DNA from: Anthostomella pinea
Taxonomy: Eukaryota; Ascomycota; Sordariomycetes; Xylariales; Xylariaceae
NCBI GenBank assembly: GCA_963556695.1
Contig: CAUWAG010000019.1
Location: 1,178,001 to 1,242,000, forward strand
Length of the DNA stretch: 64,000 nucleotides
Reading direction: 5' to 3'
Part shown: piece after piece, positions 35,908-47,012 of the stretch
How positions within the stretch are numbered: position 1 is the stretch's first letter
Layout of the letters: every line of letters begins with the position of its first letter
Program-made: the position numbers and the translations under genes
Notes under the pieces: generated by a model
The model's database searches: none
What the model saw: only the letters and a program-made list of their open reading frames with translations
What the model was told of the DNA's origin: nothing

Positions 35908-37647
35908 CGTCAAGGCCAATGCTTCCCTTGATAGTCGTGCTATGCTGGAAAGGAGGGAGAGTTTGTGCATATGGTTGGCGAAGTTGGTGCCAGATGAACT
36001 GCAAAGGCAGCCGAAGTAGAAAACGAGGGCTTTTTGTATCTTCCATACGAACACGGAGGTGGTGGAGCACGAATAGCACTGACCCCTTTGTCCCTACAGT
36101 GGACATGCGCCTTACGGCAAAGTCATCGATTTGACGACTGTCAGGTTTATACCGCTAATCGACCCGCCACCGCCTTTCTGGAAGAAGAATAAGATGTTTG
36201 ATTCTGCTTGAATGATTAGCAAGTGATCGAGCTAACTTACCAGGTTTGCTTTGCTGTGCGAATCTCGGACCACAGCTGGGACACAGCTTTCACACCGCTA
36301 TTGAGTCTATTGTGTTACATCCAACCAGAGACGGAGTCAAGTGGAAACAGAGAACTCACACCGCCGCCATCTCCATTACTATTGTCGGCTCCAATTCAGT
36401 CTGAACAACCTGGCATTAAGTCGGCCCAGAACTTAACTCCAAAGCCGGCCAGCCCAAGCCCGGCCTCATGATGCTGTGATGAATGATATATTAGCCACGA
36501 AAAAGGACCGCGCCTCTGCAAGTACTGACCAACTCAGGGGGCGTGGATATAAGTCATTGGGAAGAATTTCTTACGGTGGAAGCGGCGGAGGCGCCCTCGG
36601 GCTCGTGGCAAACAATGAACCTGGACTCGGTGCTGCACGAGCCGTCATCGGAAGTCCACAGATTCGTGTGTTTCGAACCGTCGACAGTCCAAGCACGACC
36701 AAACGGTAGTTGGCGTGACAAACTTTCTGCAGCCATTTTCGCAGCTGATGCTCTGTCCGCCTTGGAAAATGACAAGCCGGGGCGTTGGTGACAGGACTGC
36801 GCGAAGGTCATCGGGAGGGCTTCCAGGGAGAGGCCGCAGTACTTTGAATTGGTTCTCAAAGCTGTCCCAAAGATTAACGCAGCGGAATAAATACGACGAG
36901 GGCGGATCTATCGAACGACGGTCCACTTTCGGTGGTGACTGTTGAACCTATAAGTTACGAGCCACGTCTCGTTCCGTGGCGTTCGTTGACCTCGGTAGGA
37001 GAAACAGGGCTTAGGTGGAACACTCACAGTATTCGTCCAACATAGAAGAAGCATCTGGACATGCTAATAGGACAATAAAGGACGCCTGGTCGGATATGTC
37101 TTTTTCAGTCTTCGAACTGGGTGACCGCCGAGCCGCTGAGCGAAGGCTGTCCGTGGCTGCGGTGCATGGTGGTGTCGAGGAAGCCGTTTCAACCGGCGGC
37201 TTGCATGTATTCCGTCGTCTTCGGGTCCTGCTCATACTCTGACTATCCCAAGGGGAGTAGTGTCCGATACGTAGTGGGACCCAGGCTCATGATGGTCATC
37301 ACAGTCGCCATAGCACCATCCTACCTGACAGGCCACTCCAGCGTCAAGGGCTTGTGTATCACCATTAACTCTGTCGTCGGCCGTCGGATTGATTACCCGG
37401 GGAACTCCTAGCCACAGCGTCATAGTAGGTGCAGCAGTATGGCAATATGTAATGTATTAGGTAGGTTATTTCAATCTCTTACAAGTGCTCGACCATATTG
37501 GCCCCCTCCAGTTACCTGGGCAATGTACAAACTTGCCACAGTTGCATGCCAATGAACGAGCAGTCATGATGCCATTCGATTGTCCACATCCCCTTGGGCA
37601 ATTCATCCCGCAGGAAATGTCAGATGCCCCATATCAACTTCAACCAC
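35908..37647. other. Intergenic, with a likely coding relic
   Basis: Probably contains the former terpene synthase promoter on the left. At 36543-36945 on the plus strand, protein-like segments in two frames (DKLSAAIFAADALSALEND, a stop, then PQYFELVLKAVPKINAAE, a frame change, then NKYDEGGSIERRSTFG) suggest a decayed gene of unknown family. Confidence 0.4.
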
Positions 37648-38200
37648 CTAGCAAGTGACCGTGGAGCCCACCTTGCCGTAGCAGAAGAGCACGCTATCGT
37701 TATTGGCGCGAATGACAGTGTCTACAGGCAGTTAGCTGTCATAGTTCTGTTGGACTGTGGGTGCTCTTTGAGCGTACCAAGGTTGAGAGACGTGTGCATG
37801 TAGTATCCGGTGTCACCCTCCTGACAATCGCATTCGAAGAGGGGGTCCTCGATGTCTTTGCGCAAGGCGCAGTCTCGGCAGGAATAATCATAGCCACCAT
37901 TCGAGTTTGGAGTCAGATGGCCATCTTGGTTATCGAGGCACCTAGGTCAAACGGTCTTGGTTAGTCTGTGAAGACCCCAACGAACGAGCACGCCGCCACG
38001 AACCCATTCATGTGGATTTCACTACAGGTGTCTTGAGAACACCGGGCTCTCAGGTAGCCCCTGGCGAAAGTGCGGTTCGTACAACTGCTCAAATCGTTGT
38101 CTCGAGCCAGTAGAAGTCCAGTTGCCGGAGCGGGAGAGCCCATGACTACAGCAGTCAGGAGCACGGCACCGACTCCAACAAGCTTGGCAAGTCCGGTCAT
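37648..38200 (-). CDS. Small secreted Cys-rich protein, cyanovirin-N-like (CVNH)
   Basis: Exons complement 37986-38200, 37778-37941 and 37648-37721, giving 150 aa. A signal peptide (MTGLAKLVGVGAVLLTAVVMG) and a propeptide-like segment precede the pattern SSCTNRTFARGYLRARC. Exon 2 has several Cys (SCRDCALRKDIEDPLFECDC), and exon 3 ends DTVIRANNDSVLFCYGKVGS. Cys spacing and the Leu-Asn-Leu-Asp..Ile..Asn-Asn-Asp ending recall CVNH lectin domains, which in fungi bind mannose-type glycans. The first donor (GTTCGT, 44-nt intron) is weak, though its branch site GACTAAC is good and phases fit. Lectin activity is inference. Confidence 0.55.
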
Positions 38201-39402
38201 GGTGAGGATTGGGATGCGAAGGGCTGATCGGATATCTGGAGAGCGGACCAACTCAAATAGGGATGGACAGCTGGGATTGTATGTTCGTGTACTGCCAGCA
38301 GGTAGGTGGTAGGAAGGGTATGGGTAAGTACTTGGTGGTTCTGCTGGAGAGCTTGAGGTTGTTGTTGGTGAGGGATAGAGGAAGATAGTATGGGGAAAGG
38401 TAACCGGGGGCTTGAGGGCGGGTGTCAGTGAGGCCGCTCCCCTCCTCGTGTGGCATTAACGTCATCGTCTCAGGTCAAGTCGAGCAAGAGCAAGAGCAAG
38501 AGGCAACCGTGAGGCGCATAACCGCATATGATATATCTGCAAGGAGACGTAGAAGGCGCGAGTTTCAACACGTCTTGTTGTCCTTCCCGCCTTCGATTGC
38601 TCGACTTGCATCACGTCACACCGACTTCAGCTGGAAGCAGCCCTGGAGCCCAGCGTTACCGCGACTATCAAGTCGAGCAGCAGGTACTCTCCTCTATGGC
38701 CCCTTTCAGGTCCAAATTGAGGTTGTCTCTTCTTAGGCCGATCGCTCTGCTTTTGGGTCTGGGTGGTATGAGAGAAGTGTGTTCACCACTGCTTTCACTG
38801 CTGAGAAGTGTTTGCGATAACCATTAAACACGTGACTGATCTCTAGGTTGCTTCTGCCACTGCCCGTGAAAAGAAGGGGAGACGTGGAGGTAGACCCACT
38901 ACTACTCTGAGATCTCGTATGTTCGGCGGCATGACCTCTCTGGGCTGTGGCGGGATTGCCCCTTTCGAGCGAGCCCCTTGAAACCGATTGGTGGCCCCAG
39001 AATACCGCATCCAGGAATGCAACGCTCCCCCTTGTCCCCTCGCTCCCCCCCTGTCCGCCCCCTTGGATTATGATGCCGAAGGCAGAAGGTCAACGGCCAG
39101 GCGTCCCCAATCTGGGGTGCAGTAGGCATTGACTGCCGAGATTGGCGCCGTGCCCCGTAGCATCGTGATTCCTATACTATATCAGTCTTGATGCCTGTAC
39201 TATATCAGTGACAGTCATGATGCCATCCCGAGGTTGTGCTCCACCGGGGGGCGTGTGAAGTTTGAACTGCCGCAGCGGCACATCATGCGGGACTGCTCAA
39301 CAATCCGGGGAAGCGCTCAGCTGTATTTAACAAGGCCATGGGCCCTCCCTCGTTCTTCATCTCGCACGGCCATCGGTTATCTAGCTCTGTGTCATCGCCA
39401 AG
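38201..39402. other. Divergent promoter region
   Basis: Upstream of both the CVNH-like gene and the GH16 gene. A short near-duplicate, CTATACTATATCAGT / TGTACTATATCAGTG, lies at about 39173-39211. No gene was seen. Confidence 0.5.
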
Positions 39403-40279
39403 ATGCGGTCCAATGCCCTGCTGCCCCTCTGGCCCCTTGCCGTTGCTGCCGTTCCCAACATCAAGCGACAGACAGTCACCGAGACCTTGATCCCGACGAC
39501 GTCCTTCACTGACTTTGACACGTATTGGACCCAGCTCTACCCCTGGGGAACCGATCATAATGGGGGGGCGCGCATGAGCGAGAGTCAGGTCGCCGTGGCA
39601 GATGGCATCCTGACCATCACGGCGACACCCGTCGAGGGCGAACCGCCGGCAACAAACGGTGGTGTCGAGTACCCGGTCAATTACCTCTCGGGGGCCATTC
39701 ACGCCTCGCAGACCTTCGCCGTGGCAGCGGGTGGAGGCTACGACTTCAGTGCCGAGTTCTTGGCTACCACGACATACGGCACCTGGCCGGCCTTCTGGCT
39801 CACCGCAGTCAGCGGCTGGCCGCCAGAGATCGACATGGCCGAGTGGAAGGGATCGGGCGATGTCAGCTTCAACACTTTCAACACCAGCAGCAGTGTCGCT
39901 ACCCACGATGTCCCCTATCCCGACGCCGACGAGTGGCACTCAATCAAGGTGCAGCTGCGCGACGAGAACGGCAGCAGTGTGCGCGTCAAGTACTTCTTGG
40001 ATGATGTCGAGCAGACCACGCACTATGGCAATAACTACATTGGAACTGCACTGTACTTGTAAGTCTTGCTTCGCGTCGCCTCGCCTCGCCTCGGCCCCGG
40101 AAGTGCATTGTTAATTGTTCGCAGGATCATCAACTTGCAGATGGAGGGAAGCTCGGGATCACCAGGCCCCGACTACGGTATGTTCACACAGACGACGTTA
40201 TATCAAGCTCCACCTTTCTGACCACTGTGTAGATGTCACGTACTCGGTCCGCAACCTCGAAGTCCTTAGCTACCAGTGA
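39403..40279 (+). CDS. Secreted GH16-family glycoside hydrolase
   Basis: Exons 39403-40058, 40125-40177 and 40233-40279, giving 251 aa. A signal peptide (MRSNALLPLWPLAVAAVP) is followed by a dibasic-type site (IKR). The concanavalin-like sandwich has the catalytic motif E-I-D-x-x-E as PPEIDMAEW, with Glu142, Asp144 and Glu147. SGAIHASQTF and the preceding TWPAFWLTA are typical GH16 strands. It probably cleaves beta-1,3 or mixed beta-glucans or related polysaccharides outside the cell. The exact subgroup cannot be told. The short last exons complete the terminal strand, and no anchor is present. Confidence 0.85.
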
Positions 40280-41643
40280 TGAGATATTGGCGGTACCAAG
40301 GGTAGACTAATGGTGATCAATGTGAAGAGGGTGATCTGTGGTATGGCTGTACTGTCCGGATGACCATGACCTTATAGCACCACCGCCGACATAGCACCCA
40401 TAAATTGGACGAGACGCTGGCTTCATTTGTGGCCCAAAGCTTGCAGTGTCCGGCTTTGTTGACAATACTGCTTCAACTAATGCCGTGGATTTTCAACCTA
40501 GTCAATCATGATGCGAGCCTTTCGTGGCGAGAAAAGACGCCCTCAAAGGCCACCATGTGATAGCCGAGAGAGTAGAGGCCAGACGACATACTATATGGAT
40601 AAAATGGGAGCAGACTAACCTTAGCCGCGTCGGTCGAGATGAACGCACAGGTTTTTAGCGCTTGTAGATGTGCCTCAGTGGCGTCAGAGGACCGGTATAA
40701 GTATAAACTTTCACTGTCTAGCTCATCCCATTACACTTGTTGTTGTGATTGTTCATAACGAGTTCGACCGCCCCTGTTTACGACCCAACTGACTGGCATT
40801 CAGCTCAACATAACCAAGACAATATCCTCCACCCTCCGGTCCTGAAGGTACGGGAGCTTCGCATGCTCTTTTCCCCTTTGGGATCCCCGCTCTCGGTACG
40901 AGTTATTCGCTCGTCAGGATTTGGAGCTTGGACTACCTATCCTGGAGTAAGTTAGCTGTGTGTCCGCCGCATCTTCAAGTACAGGGCCAGCCAGCTGAAC
41001 TAGGAGCAAAGGTTGCCTTGCTTGGCCTCGGGCCTCGCTGTGTTGTCTTTGCCCATTCAACCAAAACTGTCAAGAGGCACGCGTATGGCACGCGTCTCAC
41101 GAAATGTGCTCTGGCGGATAACCCCAGTGCCACGCCGGGGAGACTAGTCGTGAGCCTTAGTCGTGAGCGTCGATAACACCCCCATTCAGGTAACCGAGGT
41201 TCTAGATCGGTTGCGACATTCGAGTGCACATAACGATACGGGTGCTCAAGTGTGGCTGCCGTATCGAGCGTTATTAGCAATGCTCAGAGAGGCCTGAGTC
41301 CCTAAGAGGGACGTTTGGCTTTCGCCCATTGGTTCTGGGGCAAGGACGGCGGCATATGGCGCACAAATTCCCTCTCGTCACATGTACAAACTAGAAAAAC
41401 ACAGGGCCGCTTGTGTTATTTTTGACTTCCCCGTCGTGTTTCATGCCGTCACTTCCAATTCCTGCAGGTGGTCAGACCACCACGGTCCAGCCATAAACAG
41501 AAAGGCGCTGTTGTCTGGTATTACTCTTCTTCGGCCCCCTCCACCTTTCTCCGCCATCTTCAACCACTTCCGCCTTCCCCTGCCATCGTCAACCCCTTCC
41601 GCCTTCCCCAGCCTGGCATCAGATCGCCTGGTGCATCATCGTC
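40280..41643. other. Intergenic
   Basis: No supported gene. The last 100 bases are pyrimidine-rich, consistent with the leader of the next gene. Confidence 0.5.
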
Positions 41644-43023
41644 ATGAAGTCCATCTGGGACGCCGAAAATCACACAGCAGCAGCTCTCGGAAGCGCGCAA
41701 CCCCAAAAGAGAGGGTTCGTCCAGCGTGTGCAGACACTCTTCCGTCAAGCGCGGGCAAAGCTCCACCGACGACATGCCACCTGGAAGAAGATATCTTCCG
41801 TACCAGGAGACAACACAGACGCTATAATGTTCGATGTCCTCCCACATGCCCCAAACACACCGTCGGTAGCCGTTACGGGGCCCCCTTCAGAAGGGTGGGA
41901 CGCATCAGTGTCGAATGTACCGGCACGGTTTGCACCACAGGACACTGCCTCGCAGGCATGTGGTGTGCCCGATCCCACGAGGACCGACAACACACCGAGC
42001 CAAGACGATCACGTAAGCCCCAGACCTGTCCAGCAACGCAATCGGCGTTCCAGGTGGTCTCTCTTTGGACCGGAGTCGAGAGAAGAGGTGGTCGCTGAGC
42101 CCCGGCCTCGGCCACGATCTGTGTATGTCCCAACGCACGCAGCCGCCGACTTCTGTATGAATTCCCTCCCAGACCAGCGGAGATGGTCAGTCATGTCTAC
42201 GAATTCGCTCCCAGAGCAGCGGAAACGGGCAGCCATGTGTATGAATTCCCTCGCAGAGCAGCGGAAACGATCAGGCATTTACAGTCCAGAGTTCATTTCA
42301 GAATTTAACGCAGTGCTGGAAAGCGCGAGTGACAGCGGCGAGGGATCCGCGTCGGCCACAAGGGACACACTGGAGCCGCTCCCAGAGGTCCGGGATCCAG
42401 ACGAGATAGAGAAGACTCGACGGATCCTAGAGTCGGGCCACGAGCCATCATCGGAACAGTCGCCAATCTCACCGTTTCTGACGCGCCAGCGTAGGCGCTC
42501 CTATCAACTCGCAGTCGCACCACGCATCGAGTCGGACGAGATTTCGGATTTCCGCCGCTTCTTACAGCAAAGCACGGCAACCGATCCCGTCCTCGGCGAG
42601 CAGATCTGGCAAAGCGTCTCACAAGGACTTGGGAAGCGGAATGGGCAGATTATGCCCGTTCTCGACGGGTCGACGTCGAATATAACCAGCTTACGATCAC
42701 GCCATTCCGCGGCGGCCGGCCAGTACGGGAGTCACAGCCGAGCCGGGCGTCGTCAGTCTCAGCCCTCGATCGGGGCCCATAGCACCCGAGGACCTCGAGA
42801 CGGGGGTGCAAGCACCGAGAGCCGCCGCCACTATAGCTGGGCAATCTACGAGGACCTCCGCGAGGCGCGCAGCACCAGCAGCCTGGCCTGGGGACGACCC
42901 GGTGCCAACGCCGAGCAAAGGCGCAGCTGGCGCGATGATGGGAATCGCCACTCGGCCGCCCTGGACGGCATGTTCATGCGAGAGGCGGATGCCAGGTTGG
43001 TCAAGCGACACAGCAACGCGTAG
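41644..43023 (+). CDS. Unknown 459-residue Arg/Ser-rich protein with a 14-aa triple repeat
   Basis: A single exon starting MKSIWDAENHTAAALG in the context ATCGTCATGA. The product is hydrophilic and mostly low complexity, without signal peptide or membrane segments. Three consecutive 14-residue units lie at residues 171-212 (CMNSLPDQRRWSVM and two variants). The middle part is acidic with EIEKTRRILESGHE, and the C-terminal third is Arg/Ser-rich with many SxxR and RRxS sites that could be kinase targets. Family not recognised. The long uninterrupted frame and GC-rich third positions support coding. Confidence 0.65.
   Translation: MKSIWDAENHTAAALGSAQPQKRGFVQRVQTLFRQARAKLHRRHATWKKISSVPGDNTDAIMFDVLPHAPNTPSVAVTGPPSEGWDASVSNVPARFAPQDTASQACGVPDPTRTDNTPSQDDHVSPRPVQQRNRRSRWSLFGPESREEVVAEPRPRPRSVYVPTHAAADFCMNSLPDQRRWSVMSTNSLPEQRKRAAMCMNSLAEQRKRSGIYSPEFISEFNAVLESASDSGEGSASATRDTLEPLPEVRDPDEIEKTRRILESGHEPSSEQSPISPFLTRQRRRSYQLAVAPRIESDEISDFRRFLQQSTATDPVLGEQIWQSVSQGLGKRNGQIMPVLDGSTSNITSLRSRHSAAAGQYGSHSRAGRRQSQPSIGAHSTRGPRDGGASTESRRHYSWAIYEDLREARSTSSLAWGRPGANAEQRRSWRDDGNRHSAALDGMFMREADARLVKRHSNA
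42154..42279 (+). repeat. In-frame 42-bp tandem repeat, three copies
   Basis: Units at 42154-42195, 42196-42237 and 42238-42279, each encoding a 14-residue variant of xxNSLxxQRxxxxx. The differences suggest an old duplication. Confidence 0.85.
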
Positions 43024-44110
43024 CAGCGGCAGAGCTGGGCTAGCCACAGCTCCTCGCCCGGTCTCGCTGCTGACAGACGACGACGACAACAACAGCGATC
43101 GTCTGTTTCCAGCTTCATGCACGTCATTGCCGAGTACATCCGGCCGGAGCTGCCCCCTACCACCGATGTGGCTGCCCAGTACCACGGGTCGAAGAGGGCG
43201 AGCCTGTACGGACCCCCTGGGCGTTATTGAAGTGGTGATACTCGACGTCCTGATGCCGCGGCCGGTGAATGCAAAAGGTGATCATGAAAGATACCTCGAG
43301 GCTGGAGAAGAATGGTACGATTTGCGAGGTTGTTGACTAAATAAAGATTGAACTGCCACTCATGTAGTCTTACAGTAAACAGTCATTTGGTCGTGTATTA
43401 AATAGAGTACTTACCTACCTGGAGTTTGAACATCTTGCTTGCTAGTCAAGTCAGACCGCCCCTGAGTCATGAGTACCTACATAGGTATTACGGCCGTTGA
43501 AAGGGGTCCCTTTGTTTGCTCGACTCGTTGATTCGTTGATTCGTTGATTCGGGCACACACTTGCCAAACGGAGCCAGTCCACAGCCATTCACATGACATA
43601 CCTCCTATGAGAGCAAACCGATGTTGGCTTGGTGAATGGGTCGACGCTGCAGCACGGCCAGGGTGCTGATTGGGTCAGACACAGACACACACCACGCACC
43701 AGGCACCATGCATGTTGCACAGTGCGAAGCCCCTCGCCTGCCCACAGCGTCTGCCTCGCCATGCTCGCCCGCGACTTGTCGCCGAGTGAGGGGAGGCGGC
43801 ACAGCTCAGAAGCCATCACGAGGGGCAGGCAGCAGAGAGTACAACACAGAACCTCACAGCACAGCGGAGCACCCAATCTCGGCATCGCCAATAATCACCT
43901 TGTCTGCCTCACCCCACAGGCCACAGTTCTGTGATGCCCGAGTCTCCCCCGTGACAATCCCATTGTCCCATTGTCCCATTGTCCCGCTCTTCCACCACAG
44001 CGAGACAAGACAAGACAAGACAAGACATCACTCGACCGAGGCCTCTAGAACTATTGCGGCATCTACCCACGACACGTAACACAATCCCGTCGGAAAGAGA
44101 GAAAGAAAAC
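43024..44110. other. Intergenic with short tandem repeats
   Basis: Holds GATTCGTT repeats near 43525-43551, TCCCATTG repeats near 43960-43985 and ACAAG repeats near 44010-44030. No supported gene. Confidence 0.55.
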
Positions 44111-44647
44111 ATGGCCAAGAAGCGAATCCCGCGCGAGCGCATGCCGGCGCTGCAGAAGAGCTACGACCAGCTGAGCATGTGGCTCAACTTCGACCACGAC
44201 ACCAAGCACGGCGCGCGCCAGATGCTCGACGGCGTCTACGTGAAGCCCTTCTTCGACGAGTACCGACGCGACTACCTCGAGGCCGCCGACGGGATCGAGG
44301 ACATCGACTGCCACGCGCTCTTCCAGCTGTGCCTGCAGAAGCACGCCTTCGCCAAGAGGAACGAGTACAGCGCCGCCCGGCCCGACAAGAAGCGATGGAC
44401 AGCTCTTGACCACGCCGCGCGCTTTCTCGTGTGCCTCCTGCAGTTCAGCTGGAAGCATGGCGGAGAGTGGAGCCACGGCACCATTGATCCGGCGCACGAC
44501 GAGCACGGCGAGGGCGACAACGAGTTTGCGCAGGTCTGGGCCATCTTGCGCTACCTCCAGGCCGAGTGGGAGGCGGCGAACCTGGATGGCTGGGACGACG
44601 ACCACCTCAACGACGCATTCGCCGAGCTCATGTCGAGTCGGCTGTAA
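44111..44647 (+). CDS. Unknown 178-residue helical protein
   Basis: A single exon from the ATG at 44111 (AAAACATGGCC) to 44647. The product is rich in Trp, His, Asp and Leu, with amphipathic helices (ALQKSYDQLSMWLNF, VWAILRYLQAEWEAAN). No signal peptide is seen. Strong codon bias toward G/C third bases supports a real gene. I do not recognise the family. Confidence 0.65.
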   Translation: MAKKRIPRERMPALQKSYDQLSMWLNFDHDTKHGARQMLDGVYVKPFFDEYRRDYLEAADGIEDIDCHALFQLCLQKHAFAKRNEYSAARPDKKRWTALDHAARFLVCLLQFSWKHGGEWSHGTIDPAHDEHGEGDNEFAQVWAILRYLQAEWEAANLDGWDDDHLNDAFAELMSSRL

Positions 44648-46013
44648 AGAGGGTGTGAATGAGGAGCGTCCATTTACGGGACCATCAGGGAGGAAGCGCC
44701 GTCACAGAGCAGTTCCACGCCGGAATTCATAAGCACGAGGTGCACGATCAGAGGGAAGAGATACCAGGGGCGGCATTGCGATGGTCTTGGATGGCGACGA
44801 AGATGTTCATCGGGCGTTCGGGAGGCCGTCATGTCATTCTCGGCGATTTGTTTGCGGGGCGGAGAAGCAGTCCATGGATTCAGATGGCTTACTGCGGACT
44901 CGGACTTGTTTTAGTCCCCACATGATGCGAATACTCGATGAAATTGCAAACCACATCCTCCGTGTCCTGCGTGATTTCCTTTTTTAGTGATGATTATATG
45001 CCGACTGAATGGTCTTGCCATCGACGTTTCCTGCAGGCGCTGCTGTCAATTCAGTGCAAGCGTCATTACGGGTAGCGGTTGGCAGCGGCTGGCATGCCTA
45101 AAGTATGGTTGATGATGGTGATGATGATGACGACTTTCAGGATGATGCTGGTGGTGACAGAGCTCTTGGTCCCAAGAGGTATCCATCTAGGTAGCAACCA
45201 ACTTGCCAACGTCTGGAATGCGGCAGTGGATTGATCATCGCAAGAGGACAACTTTCCATGATAGCCATACCCATGCAAATTACGAGATGGATTTTTGAAT
45301 GTCCGTGTTCATGTCGGATTGCCGACGTCGACTCCGAGATGCGACCCATCGGCTACCTTCCGTTACCACTTTGTTATTCCTTTCGGTATGTGACACAAAT
45401 ACAATATAGACCACACAGGGGACGACCAATCCTCCATGGCTGCGATGCTGCCAAGGCCGAAAACATGTCGCCTCAAAGAGATAAGCGGCCCAAACCCGAG
45501 CAGCCGAGATGGTGATCGGTGATCCAGCGCGAATCTCGGGTCCGAACCTGTCGGCCTCGGGATCGAATGAGCCACCGAGCCCGCGCGCACTCACCAAGCA
45601 AGATCCTATTCTACAGCATCTTGATGCAAGCACTCAGGTACATAGGAGTACTTTAGTACACATGCTCGGAGGCCCCAAGTTGATCTGCCGTGCAACACGA
45701 CACGTCACGAGCCATGATGCATCGAACCGTCGCCGTGGACGCGCCTCGCATTCCAAGGTTCTGCAAGAAGGCCCCCTGCGTCCGATTCACCAGCACGTGC
45801 GACAAAGGTAATCATCCAGGGGCTGATGAGACACAAGGACACGAGTTTGAGCAAGACATGAGCGATTAGAAAGTAAGAATTCATGAAAATATATTGTCCA
45901 GCAATGAGACCGATCTATAGGGATATATATATAGGGGGACAGGAAAGAAGAAAGACGACTGACTGGCTTACCACTGTCCAGCATGCAGGCGCATCACATC
46001 ATCAGTACTGTAC
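44648..46013. other. Intergenic
   Basis: Contains a GATGATG-rich stretch near 45110-45130. No supported gene. Confidence 0.5.
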
Positions 46014-46391
46014 CTACAGAGACACATCATATTCATTGGGACCAAACAGCAGATCGAGCGCAATGTCATACCAGCCGCTCCAATGCGGGGACGTAAGCAT
46101 CCAGCGCAAGGGATCGTTGTGCTCGACATAGTCGCGCACGGCGGCGTCGAGGCCCCGATCGGTGCAGGTCTCGGCGAGGCGGGGGTCGCGGCCCATGCCG
46201 CACTCGTAGGGGGTGCCGAAGCTGTCGAAGACAACGGCGCGCTTGGCCAGCGGGCAGATGTCGTAGACGGACCTCACGCCGAAGCCGTGGCAGCCCTCCT
46301 GCGGGCAGGCGCACTGCCAGGGTGCCGAGGCCGGGTCGACGTCCGTGCAGCCACAGACCGTGTACAAGAGGGTGGTGTCGAATCCGCACAT
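46014..46391 (-). CDS. Unknown 125-residue Cys-rich protein
   Basis: A single exon starting MCGFDTTLLYTVCGCTDVDP. Eight Cys fall within the first 75 residues (CACPQEGCHGFG, YDICPLAKRA, YECGMG), a pattern suggesting metal binding rather than secretion because no signal peptide is evident. The C-terminal half is acidic and aromatic. Family not recognised. Confidence 0.5.
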   Translation of the reverse strand: MCGFDTTLLYTVCGCTDVDPASAPWQCACPQEGCHGFGVRSVYDICPLAKRAVVFDSFGTPYECGMGRDPRLAETCTDRGLDAAVRDYVEHNDPLRWMLTSPHWSGWYDIALDLLFGPNEYDVSL

Positions 46392-47012
46392 TGTGGGCGG
46401 TCGTGGTCTGCTGCTGTGGAATAAAGTGTTTCGTGTGTCTGTGTCTCTACTTAGTACTGGGTAATAGATAGTGTCTGTGTCTCTCCTTGGAGGCGAAGGG
46501 ACCCCTGTCGAGGTCGCACGAGCTTATATGCGGTTGTCAGACAAAGCGCCCGCATGCCGCAATGTATTGTGTTGCAGAAACAAAGTGATACAAAGTGATT
46601 GTGTAAGATTTGGGTCGTGATGCTGCGGCTAGACCCGAGACCAAAGAAGATGAAACAATGATGCTGCATCGGGGTCCTCAAAGAGTGACACGGAACTTAC
46701 AAGAGGCATCCCTTGATGAAAGAGGCTTTGTCCGGTAAGTTGGGTGCGGTGGTCACTTGACAGAATGGTCCTCACATTGACGACAGATGATACATCATAT
46801 GGATAATTCAATGAATGATCGGACAAGTGATGTCCACTGTTTCTGTCGTGTACATTGGCAATATTGGAAATTGCTTCTCTATGTGGGTATCATTAGGAAG
46901 TAAGCAGCGGTAATGATAATATGGGATATGGCGCCGCCCGCTCAAACGCCAACTTTTGAAAAACGACAACCTCATTCCAGCACGTCGTCGCCTCCTTCTC
47001 CAGCACGACTGA
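46392..47012. other. Intergenic
   Basis: No supported gene between two minus-strand genes. Confidence 0.5.
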
